This document shows positions 1-5,232 of a stretch of 5,738 nt of DNA, piece after piece. The DNA is from Clostridiaceae bacterium (GTDB taxonomy: Bacteria > Bacillota > Clostridia > Saccharofermentanales > UBA5734). Made by a program: the position numbers and the translations under genes. The DNA is taken from positions 1-5,738 of the forward strand of contig JAAYBY010000078.1 in the NCBI GenBank assembly GCA_012729935.1, read 5' to 3'. Within the stretch, counting starts at the first letter, position 1; each line of letters starts with the position of its first letter. The notes beneath the pieces are model-generated. The model made no database searches. It was given only the letters and a program-made list of their open reading frames with translations, and had not been told where the DNA came from.

Positions 1-47
1 GTTTAAGCCGATTGCTGGTTAATTGCATTGACATTATACACGTTTTT

Positions 48-75
48 ATTATATCTGACGACCAATCGTTTTCAA
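48..75 (-). promoter_or_regulatory. Candidate sigma-A promoter reading leftward out of the window
   Basis: On the minus strand a TTGAAA box (plus 70-75) is followed, after 16 bases, by a perfect TATAAT (plus 48-53). A second TATAAT on the same strand lies at plus 33-38. This would drive a gene that starts to the left of position 1, divergent from the CHAD gene. The box match and spacing are good, but no coding start with a ribosome site is visible before the window edge, so the target is inferred. Confidence 0.45.
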
Positions 76-140
76 AATGCTGACGATTATCTGAAGTACT
101 GTCGATTATCGGAACGGATCGTACGCTGTTGACTGGATGT

Positions 141-170
141 CAGATGCGAATGAGCATCTTCGCTGATCTG
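141..170. other. Bulged hairpin in the region upstream of the CHAD gene
   Basis: CAGATGCGAA (141-150) can pair with TTCGC (159-163) and ATCTG (166-170), giving a 10-bp stem with a 2-base bulge (TG, 164-165) and an 8-base loop. An overlapping alternative stem pairs AGATGC (142-147) with GCATCT (154-159). No T-tract follows directly on either strand, so it does not look like a standard intrinsic terminator. It could be an RNA structure in a long leader (if a promoter near 28-55, TTGACA then TATATC with 16-base spacing, is used) or a protein-binding site in DNA. Confidence 0.4.
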
Positions 171-207
171 CACGAGATTGCTTTTCAAATACTCTGTTTG
201 TGAAAAA

Positions 208-239
208 TTGACATCATTAACACGAATATACGATACAAT
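208..239 (+). promoter_or_regulatory. Candidate promoter of the CHAD gene
   Basis: A perfect -35 box TTGACA (208-213) precedes TACAAT (234-239, five of six consensus bases). The 20-base spacer is longer than the ideal 17, so the promoter may be weak or need an activator. An inverted repeat, TTTTCA (182-187) with TGAAAA (201-206), lies just upstream of the -35 box. A start of transcription near 246 would leave a leader of about 30 bases. Confidence 0.42.
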
Positions 240-257
240 AATGAAACAGGTATCATG

Positions 258-264
258 AGAAGGG
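258..264 (+). promoter_or_regulatory. Ribosome binding site that decides the CHAD start
   Basis: AGAAGGG lies immediately against the first in-frame ATG at 265, which is too close for initiation, and 12 bases before the ATG at 277. The second spacing is long but usable, so 277 is preferred. The ferritin gene uses the same AGAAGGG site at a normal 6-base distance. Confidence 0.5.
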
Positions 265-276
265 ATGTATCAGAAG

Positions 277-1308
277 ATGACCGTATCGAACGTGACAAAT
301 CCTCAAACACCGCTTATTGAGGCGGTTCGTCTATATCTGGCCAGTCAGGCGGATCATCTGCTTCAGCAGATCGCACAGATTGATTCAAGTGACTGGAAGA
401 TCTCCTCAGACGCTGTTCATAAGACCCGGACTGCTTTACGACGCTGTCTGTCAGTTTTGACTGCTGTGAGACCCTGGATAGATAAGGAATGGTCACGGTC
501 ACGAGAAAAACCGATCAAACGATTGCTGCGTGCACTCGGACCGGTCAGAGATCTTGATATCGTCCTTCAACACACACAAAGCGCGTTTAATCCTGCTTCC
601 CAGGAAGTGATCGATGTAATCGATCTCATTCGAATGAAACGCGTTAAAGCCTGTCAATTATTCTGCAGGATGATGACCCGGACTGACACGAAAAAGCAGC
701 TGCTGCAGGATTTGTCACGCCTCAATCAACTGGAAACACTGCTGTCGATGCAGCCGGCTCCGATCTCAGAAGCAGGGCAGGTGCGTTTATTTACACTCGG
801 TGACTGCCTTCCCGCCATGCTGTTTAGCTCCTCGGCGACTGTGACCGCATATCACCAGGTGATTTCAAGATCAGATATCAGGCAGGATCAAGGGGATGAG
901 CACAGCATGGATGCCCTATATCACCGGTTGCGGGTTTCGCTGAAAGATTTGAGAAATCTTCTGCTTTTCGCAAGTCCTGTTATACCAGAAAAATCCCTGC
1001 CGTTCTTTAATCAGATCAAATCGCTGCAAAATGATCTGGGATACTGGCATGATGCACTTATTGTACACCAATACTTAGGCGGTTCGTTTTCAGACAAGCA
1101 AAAAGAGGTGATCCATCCGCTGCAGATGTCAACTGCAGCCAGATTAGATCACCTCAAAGCATCATTTTCTGCCCACTGGGAGTCGATGACAGCCGAATGG
1201 TTTCTGCTGGAAATATCCAGCTATCTGACAAACGTATATCGTGAGTCAGTCAAAACAGGGTGTGCCTGCTCCGGTTGCGGTCAGCCGGAAAAGAACGATC
1301 AGGCTTGA
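277..1308 (+). CDS. CHAD domain protein (polyphosphate-binding family)
   Basis: This 343-residue protein is predicted to be cytoplasmic and all helical. CHAD (conserved histidine alpha-helical domain) proteins bind inorganic polyphosphate through a basic surface and localise to polyphosphate granules. The two-half fold is visible: the first half has VHKTRTALRR (47-56) and RALGPVRDLD (85-94), and the second has YHRLRVSLKDLR (215-226) and LQNDLGYWHD (250-259). Conserved His48 and His216 each sit in a row of Arg/Lys residues, as expected for the anion-binding face. No CYTH triphosphatase domain is fused, so it is a stand-alone CHAD protein. The C-terminus is unusual, with CACSGCG at 329-335 just before the stop. 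An upstream in-frame ATG at 265 would add four residues, but the ribosome site touches it. The gene converges on ferritin and overlaps it by 10 bp. The family call is firm; the precise cellular role is not known from sequence. Confidence 0.88.
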   Translation: MTVSNVTNPQTPLIEAVRLYLASQADHLLQQIAQIDSSDWKISSDAVHKTRTALRRCLSVLTAVRPWIDKEWSRSREKPIKRLLRALGPVRDLDIVLQHTQSAFNPASQEVIDVIDLIRMKRVKACQLFCRMMTRTDTKKQLLQDLSRLNQLETLLSMQPAPISEAGQVRLFTLGDCLPAMLFSSSATVTAYHQVISRSDIRQDQGDEHSMDALYHRLRVSLKDLRNLLLFASPVIPEKSLPFFNQIKSLQNDLGYWHDALIVHQYLGGSFSDKQKEVIHPLQMSTAARLDHLKASFSAHWESMTAEWFLLEISSYLTNVYRESVKTGCACSGCGQPEKNDQA

Positions 1309-1823
1309 TTCGGCAGGCCAGGTACAACAGGCGGCGTAAAGGTTCTGGTACCAAGCTGGTCGTCAATCATCAAGAGTGCATTGGTATTATCACCTGCAAG
1401 TTTGAGACGTGTAATGATATCGTTGGCGCTGGCTTCCTCTTCGATTTGTTCCGATATATACCATTGCAGAAAAATATAGGCAGCATGATCGTTGTTGCTT
1501 AACGCAACCGTTGCCAGATTGTTGATTGAAGCTGTCACAAACTGCTCATGCTTGAGAACGCTCTGGAATACATCGAGAATCGACTGCCATTCACTGTCCG
1601 GCTTTTCAATCAGACTGAATTCAATCTTTTCGTCTCTGTAGTTCATATAATGGAAAAGATTTTGCGCATGTGCCAGTTCTTCCTGATACTGTGCGTATGT
1701 CCACTGCGAGGCTCCCGGAAATCCTGCCTGATCAAGCCAGTTTGACATGGCAAGATAAAGAAATGCGGAATAGTACTCCTTATTGATTTGTTCGCTCATA
1801 ACGTTAGATAAGTCCTGATTCAT
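1299..1823 (-). CDS. ftnA: Non-haem bacterial ferritin
   Basis: This 174-residue protein has full ferritin length. Ferritins assemble as 24-subunit cytoplasmic shells that oxidise Fe(II) at a di-iron ferroxidase centre and store it as a ferric mineral. The expected residues are all present, one position earlier than in Escherichia coli FtnA numbering: Glu16, Tyr23, Glu49 and His52 (in EELAHA), Glu93 (in KHEQF), Gln126 and Glu129 (in SEQIEEEAS), with Glu48 and Glu125 nearby for the third iron site. No haem-binding Met of the bacterioferritin type is evident, and the length and motifs exclude Dps. The start is supported by AGAAGGG six bases upstream. The C-terminal tail after TRTFTPPVV is short and proline-rich. 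The gene faces the CHAD gene tail to tail and is divergent from nfnA. The last codons (Gln-Ala-stop) overlap the last codons of CHAD on the other strand. Confidence 0.95.
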   Translation of the reverse strand: MNQDLSNVMSEQINKEYYSAFLYLAMSNWLDQAGFPGASQWTYAQYQEELAHAQNLFHYMNYRDEKIEFSLIEKPDSEWQSILDVFQSVLKHEQFVTASINNLATVALSNNDHAAYIFLQWYISEQIEEEASANDIITRLKLAGDNTNALLMIDDQLGTRTFTPPVVPGLPNQA

Positions 1824-1829
1824 TCATAT

Positions 1830-1836
1830 CCCTTCT
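1830..1836 (-). promoter_or_regulatory. Ribosome binding site of ferritin
   Basis: Read on the minus strand this is AGAAGGG, six bases before the ATG at 1823-1821. It fixes the ferritin start, and no earlier in-frame start is needed. Confidence 0.75.
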
Positions 1837-1855
1837 TTCAGCTGTTATTAACTCC

Positions 1856-1864
1856 ATTATGACA
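1856..1864 (-). promoter_or_regulatory. Candidate extended -10 promoter of ferritin
   Basis: On the minus strand TGTCATAAT reads as an extended -10 element (TG, one base, then CATAAT with five of six consensus bases). The region 17 bases further up has no good -35 box, which fits an extended -10 or activator-dependent promoter. An inverted repeat, CTGTT (1887-1891) with AACAG (1899-1903), lies just upstream of the -35 region. The predicted leader to the ATG is about 25-30 bases. Confidence 0.4.
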
Positions 1865-1942
1865 TAAATAAACGATAAAGGAGTACCTGTTGTTACCGAA
1901 CAGAGTCGATTAATCTTGTGAAAACATGGTAAAAAATGACAA

Positions 1943-1959
1943 ATGATAAACGAAATCAT
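1943..1959. promoter_or_regulatory. Inverted repeat, possible Fur/PerR-like operator
   Basis: ATGAT (1943-1947) and ATCAT (1955-1959) are perfect 5-bp arms around seven bases. The 15 bases at 1944-1958 match 10 of the 14 defined positions of the Fur-type 7-1-7 consensus by eye. It lies between the ferritin and nfnA promoters, a sensible place for an iron or peroxide regulator. Short AT-rich palindromes are common, so the assignment is weak. Confidence 0.25.
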
Positions 1960-1989
1960 GCAAATCGACTGTCAGACCGCTTCATTACA

Positions 1990-2017
1990 TTGATATTATC
2001 TCTTGATTCATTATAAT
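1990..2017 (+). promoter_or_regulatory. Sigma-A promoter of the nfnA-nfnB-FAH operon
   Basis: TTGATA (1990-1995, five of six consensus bases) is followed after 16 bases by a perfect TATAAT (2012-2017). Transcription would start near 2024, leaving a leader of about 45 bases before the GTG at 2069. Because the in-frame ATG at 2003 lies inside this promoter and the one at 2021 lies at or before the probable start of transcription, neither can be the nfnA start. Confidence 0.72.
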
Positions 2018-2054
2018 GGAATGGATAGTGCCGCAATGGTTTTCTCTTATTATC

Positions 2055-2061
2055 AGGAGGT
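2055..2061 (+). promoter_or_regulatory. Ribosome binding site that decides the nfnA GTG start
   Basis: AGGAGGT is a full match to the anti-Shine-Dalgarno sequence and ends seven bases before the GTG at 2069. No other in-frame start in this ORF has such a site. Confidence 0.85.
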
Positions 2062-2068
2062 TCACAAC

Positions 2069-2920
2069 GTGAATTTAATCATAGAAAAAGACATTTTAAA
2101 TCCAGCAGTCGTTCGTATGGTTGTCGATGCGCCCGCGATCGCCCGGAAAGCTGAACCCGGTCAGTTTATTATTCTGCGGGTGCATGATGAAGGTGAACGA
2201 ATTCCGCTGACAATTGCTGACTTCGACCGCGAGATGGGAACGATCACAATCATATTTCAGTTAGTCGGTAAAACAACACGGTTATTGGGCAATCTCAATA
2301 AAGGTGACCACATTCTTGATTTTGTCGGTCCGCTTGGCAAGCCGACCGAGCTCGATGGCTACCATCAAGTTGCTGTCGTTGGCGGTGGACTGGGTGCGGC
2401 GATCGCTTATCCGCAAGCAAAAAAATTACATCAGATGGGTGCGTCGGTCGACGTGATTATCGGCTTCAGGAACCGCGATCTGATCATTCTGGAAGAATCG
2501 TTTGAACAGGTTTCTAATCAGCTGTTTATAACCACCGATGATGGTTCAAATGGAAATAAAGGTTTTGTGACCGACGTGCTGAAAAAGCAAATTGAGTCTG
2601 GCCGGTCGTATGATCTTGTGATTGCAATTGGTCCGTTAATCATGATGAAATTTGTCGCTGAGCTGACTCGCCCCTACGGCATTAAGACAATAGTCAGTAT
2701 GAATCCGGTTATGGTTGACGGGACAGGCATGTGCGGCGGCTGCCGGATCACAGTTGGCGGGCAAACACGTTTTGCCTGTGTCGACGGTCCCGACTTTGAC
2801 GGTCATGAAATTGATTTTGATGAGGCAATTCGTCGTCAGCAAATTTACAAACGAGATGAGAAAGCTGTTGATGACCCGCACCTATGCCGACTAACAGGAG
2901 AGGAGCGGTCTCATGATTAA
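2069..2920 (+). CDS. nfnA: NfnA, small subunit of NADH-dependent ferredoxin:NADP+ oxidoreductase
   Basis: This 283-residue protein starts at GTG. It belongs to the ferredoxin-NADP reductase superfamily group shared by NfnA, sulfide dehydrogenase SudB and dihydroorotate dehydrogenase PyrK. An N-terminal FAD barrel carries RIPLTIAD (44-51); the nucleotide-binding domain carries VVGGGLG (103-109); the C-terminal cluster domain has DGTGMCGGC (217-225) and Cys237. The Asp217, Cys222, Cys225, Cys237 set fits the Asp-plus-three-Cys [2Fe-2S] site known in Nfn. In the complex this subunit handles NAD(H) and passes electrons to NfnB, in the cytoplasm. It overlaps nfnB by 8 bp (ATGATTAA), indicating translational coupling. 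The upstream ATGs at 2003 and 2021 are rejected because they lie in the promoter or at the transcript start. SudB is the main alternative name, since the two families are homologous; the immediately following NfnB-type partner is found with both. Confidence 0.88.
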   Translation: MNLIIEKDILNPAVVRMVVDAPAIARKAEPGQFIILRVHDEGERIPLTIADFDREMGTITIIFQLVGKTTRLLGNLNKGDHILDFVGPLGKPTELDGYHQVAVVGGGLGAAIAYPQAKKLHQMGASVDVIIGFRNRDLIILEESFEQVSNQLFITTDDGSNGNKGFVTDVLKKQIESGRSYDLVIAIGPLIMMKFVAELTRPYGIKTIVSMNPVMVDGTGMCGGCRITVGGQTRFACVDGPDFDGHEIDFDEAIRRQQIYKRDEKAVDDPHLCRLTGEERSHD

Positions 2921-4355
2921 CCGATCCCTTGAGAAAGTGCCGATGCCGGAACAGGATCCGAAGGAGCGCGTGCGGAATTTTAATGAGGTGACGCTCGGTT
3001 ACACACCGGAAATGGCTATCGAAGAGGCCAGGCGTTGTTTGCAGTGCAAAAACAAGCCGTGTATGGACGGGTGTCCCGTTAAGGTTTTTATACCCGAATT
3101 TATTGAAAAAGTCGCAGCAGGTCAATTTGCTGAAGCCTACGATATTATAACCAGAACCAACAGCCTGCCGGCCATCTGCGGGCGTGTCTGTCCGCAGGAG
3201 TCACAATGCGAAATGGTCTGTGTTCGTGGCAAAAAAGGTGAACCGGTCGCAATTGGCAGACTGGAACGGTTTGTGGCCGACTGGGCGATGGCTCATCAAC
3301 CATTTAAACCGAACACTGAGACTGTCAGAAACAAAAAAGTTGCGGTCATCGGATCGGGACCAGCGGGGCTTGCCTGCGCAGGTGATCTGGCTCAGAGAGG
3401 TTACCAGGTAACGCTTTTTGAGGCGTTTCACGTTCCCGGAGGCGTCCTGATGTATGGTATTCCGGAATTCCGGTTGCCCAAATCACTGGTTCAGGCAGAG
3501 ATCGATCACTTGCGCCAGATGGGCGTTTCCATTCTGACCAATCAGGTAATCGGTAAAATATATTCGATTGATGAACTGCGGGATCAGGGCTTTGATGCTG
3601 TCTTCATTGGTAGTGGTGCCGGATTGCCTCTTTTCCTCAATATTGAGGGAGAGAATCTCAACGGGGTTTATTCTGCCAACGAGTTTTTAACCCGCGTCAA
3701 CCTGATGAAAGCCTACCGTTTCCCGCAAACAGATACGCCGGTTGCAATCGGCAGACGCGTAGCTGTTGTTGGCGGTGGCAATGTCGCTATGGATGCTGCC
3801 CGCAGTGCAAAAAGACTCGGTGCGGAGTCGGTGACGATTCTGTATCGACGATCACAAGCAGAGATGCCTGCCCGCGCTGAAGAAGCAGCACATGCTCGAG
3901 AAGAAGGCATTGAATTCAGATTCTTGACCAATCCTGTGCGCATCCTGGGTACAGAGGATGGCTGGGTTCGCAGTGTTGTCTGTGTTAAGATGGTGCTGGG
4001 AGAACCGGACGCCAGCGGCAGAAGAAGACCGGTTGAGGAACAAGGTTCTGAGTTTGAATTGCCCGTTGACACGATCGTTGTAGCGATTGGTCAAAGACCG
4101 AATCCGCTGATAAAAAATGCAACACCGGAGCTTGAAGTGCAGCCCTGGGGCGGAATTGTCGCAGAATCTCAAACGATGTCAACCAATATACCGGGTGTCT
4201 ACGCCGGCGGCGATGTTGTAACCGGAGCTGCGACTGTGATCAAGGCCATGGGAGCAGGGAAACAGGCAGCGCAAGCGATTGATGATTATCTGACTGGTAA
4301 AACGTCAGATGATCCTGAAGCATGTATTTTGGGTTCCGAGCAATCAGAATTCTGA
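2913..4355 (+). CDS. nfnB: NfnB, large subunit (GltD-like) of NADH-dependent ferredoxin:NADP+ oxidoreductase
   Basis: This 480-residue protein has the usual length of the glutamate synthase small-subunit (GltD) family. The N-terminal ferredoxin-like domain has two four-cysteine groups: Cys42, 45, 50, 54 and Cys89, 93, 99, 103, for two [4Fe-4S] clusters. In characterised Nfn one cluster uses a Glu ligand, and Glu96 in CPQE is the likely counterpart (inference). The FAD-binding Rossmann motif GSGPAG is at 147-152, the NADPH-binding motif GGGNVAMDAAR starts at 287, and the second FAD contact GGDVVTG lies around Asp434. With NfnA it would bifurcate electrons from NADPH to ferredoxin and NAD+, or run in reverse. 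AGGAG at 2901-2905, seven bases upstream, supports the start. A solitary glutamate synthase chain is unlikely, because no large GltB-type gene is adjacent and nfnA overlaps it. A SudA role (sulfide dehydrogenase) cannot be excluded by sequence alone. Confidence 0.9.
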   Translation: MINRSLEKVPMPEQDPKERVRNFNEVTLGYTPEMAIEEARRCLQCKNKPCMDGCPVKVFIPEFIEKVAAGQFAEAYDIITRTNSLPAICGRVCPQESQCEMVCVRGKKGEPVAIGRLERFVADWAMAHQPFKPNTETVRNKKVAVIGSGPAGLACAGDLAQRGYQVTLFEAFHVPGGVLMYGIPEFRLPKSLVQAEIDHLRQMGVSILTNQVIGKIYSIDELRDQGFDAVFIGSGAGLPLFLNIEGENLNGVYSANEFLTRVNLMKAYRFPQTDTPVAIGRRVAVVGGGNVAMDAARSAKRLGAESVTILYRRSQAEMPARAEEAAHAREEGIEFRFLTNPVRILGTEDGWVRSVVCVKMVLGEPDASGRRRPVEEQGSEFELPVDTIVVAIGQRPNPLIKNATPELEVQPWGGIVAESQTMSTNIPGVYAGGDVVTGAATVIKAMGAGKQAAQAIDDYLTGKTSDDPEACILGSEQSEF

Positions 4356-4382
4356 AAAATCAACCAAACCATGAGGCGGACG

Positions 4383-4390
4383 AAGGAGGA
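4383..4390 (+). promoter_or_regulatory. Ribosome binding site that decides the FAH start
   Basis: AAGGAGGA ends six bases before the ATG at 4397. An in-frame ATG at 4322 lies inside nfnB with no ribosome site, so 4397 is the start. Confidence 0.85.
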
Positions 4391-4396
4391 CATTTT

Positions 4397-5167
4397 ATGA
4401 GATATGTTCGATATGCACTTGAGAACCAGCAAACATGGGGGATGCTGTTGAATGACGAATTGATTCAACCTCTGACAGCTGCTCCCTATCTCAATGGGAT
4501 TCCACAGGGTTCGCCTGTACCGCTTCATGCCGTTACACTGCTGGCGCCCTGTCAGCCGGGTAAAATTGTTGCGATCGGTAAAAATTATCTGGATCATATT
4601 GCGGAATTTGACAGCAAAAAGCCAGAAACACCGATTATATTTTTGAAACCCTCATCCGCTGTATTAGACCCCGGTGCGCCGATCATTTTACCGCCATCGT
4701 CGGTCAGCAGCAGAGTCGACCACGAGTGTGAACTGGCTGTTGTTATCAGCCGACGGGCAGCGAACGTTAAAGCTGAGGAAGCAAAACAGTTTATTCTTGG
4801 CTATACGGCTTTGAACGATGTAACGGCCAGAGATATTCAGAAACAAGATGGGCAGTGGACACGGGCAAAAGGATTTGACACATTTGCGCCGGTCGGTCCG
4901 CTGGTAACCGATGAAGTTGATCCGCAAAACTTGAAAATTCGTACACGTGTCAACGGAAAAATAAGGCAGGACTCAACGACAGCAAATCAGATTTGGCCGG
5001 TTTATGAACTGATTGAGTTTATTTCGGCTTGCATGACGTTAATGCCAGGTGATGTTGTCGCAACTGGAACGCCTTCCGGTGTTGGCCCGATTCAGCCCAA
5101 GGACATCGTGGAGATCAGCATTGAGGGAATCGGCGTTCTGCGGAATCCGGTTATTGCCGGCAGATGA
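4397..5167 (+). CDS. Fumarylacetoacetate hydrolase (FAH) family protein
   Basis: This 256-residue enzyme matches the compact FAHD1/HpcE/YisK-type members. The FAH fold uses a divalent metal (Mg or Mn) and acts on 2-oxo or beta-diketo acids by C-C hydrolysis, decarboxylation or isomerisation. Visible active-site signature: His67 in KNYLDH, metal ligands Glu110 and Glu112 in DHECEL, Asp141 in LNDVTARD, Lys158 in AKGFD, and the GTPSGVG loop near the C-terminus. All key residues are present, so it should be active. The short N-terminal segment (1-50) is the usual small lid-like domain. It lies 41 bases after nfnB with its own strong ribosome site and no visible promoter or terminator between, so co-transcription is likely. 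Possible substrates include oxaloacetate, acylpyruvates and homoprotocatechuate-pathway intermediates; no aromatic-degradation gene is nearby, so the substrate is unknown. Confidence 0.9.
   Translation: MRYVRYALENQQTWGMLLNDELIQPLTAAPYLNGIPQGSPVPLHAVTLLAPCQPGKIVAIGKNYLDHIAEFDSKKPETPIIFLKPSSAVLDPGAPIILPPSSVSSRVDHECELAVVISRRAANVKAEEAKQFILGYTALNDVTARDIQKQDGQWTRAKGFDTFAPVGPLVTDEVDPQNLKIRTRVNGKIRQDSTTANQIWPVYELIEFISACMTLMPGDVVATGTPSGVGPIQPKDIVEISIEGIGVLRNPVIAGR
5144..5163 (+). repeat. First copy of an imperfect 20-base repeat at the FAH gene end
   Basis: This copy covers the last codons of FAH. It shares AATCCGGT and CCGGCAG with the second copy at 5204-5224, differing only in the central few bases. 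CCGG (5147-5150) and CCGG (5157-5160) can form a small hairpin. It is coding here, encoding part of the Asn-Pro-Val-Ile-Ala-Gly-Arg tail. Confidence 0.45.
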
Positions 5168-5203
5168 GCTCGTGACACATTTATGATAGGAGACCATTGG
5201 CTC

Positions 5204-5224
5204 AATCCGGTAATTTACCGGCAG
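5204..5224 (+). repeat. Second copy of the imperfect repeat, at the GGDEF gene end
   Basis: This copy starts 60 bases after the first. It contains a perfect palindrome with 7-base arms CCGGTAA and TTACCGG around one T (5207-5221) and overlaps the stop codon of the GGDEF gene on the opposite strand. Identity to the first copy covers the first eight and last seven bases plus a central ATT. Confidence 0.45.
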
Positions 5225-5232
5225 TTCTTTTC
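5207..5232 (+). terminator. Weak candidate terminator of the nfn-FAH operon
   Basis: On the plus strand the hairpin CCGGTA/TACCGG (6-bp stem, 3-base loop) is followed by CAG and then TTCTTTT. It stands 40 bases after the FAH stop, between two convergent genes. The stem is short and the T-tract is broken and offset by three bases, so termination may be inefficient. Read the other way no T-tract follows, so it would not serve the GGDEF gene well. Confidence 0.33.

Noticed and set aside
1..28. Minus-strand ATG at 28-26 with a frame open to the left window edge
   Set aside because: Only nine codons are visible, no ribosome site precedes it, and it lies almost on top of a TATAAT box. The divergent gene more likely starts outside the window.
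265..276. ATG at 265 as the CHAD start
   Set aside because: The AGAAGGG ribosome site ends directly against it, leaving no spacing. The ATG at 277 is better, though the 12-base spacing there is long and the choice is not certain.
1300..1370. Bidirectional terminator between CHAD and ferritin
   Set aside because: The genes overlap and no stem followed by a T-tract is visible; the GGTACC palindrome near 1350 is inside ferritin coding sequence and lacks T-runs.
1260..1502. Plus-strand open frame of 80 codons
   Set aside because: It lies antisense to the ferritin gene and across the CHAD end, has no ribosome site and resembles no family.
1548..1745. Plus-strand open frame of 65 codons
   Set aside because: It is entirely antisense to ferritin, whose conserved ferroxidase residues show which strand is real.
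2748..3125. Minus-strand open frame across the nfnA-nfnB junction
   Set aside because: The plus strand carries the conserved cluster-binding cysteines of both Nfn subunits here; the minus frame is a shadow without recognisable motifs.
3713..4182. Several minus-strand open frames within nfnB
   Set aside because: They are antisense to the NADPH-binding domain of nfnB and have low-complexity Ser/Arg/Ala composition typical of shadow frames.
4322..4396. Longer FAH start at ATG 4322
   Set aside because: It lies within nfnB, lacks a ribosome site, and the extra 25 residues do not look like FAH family sequence.
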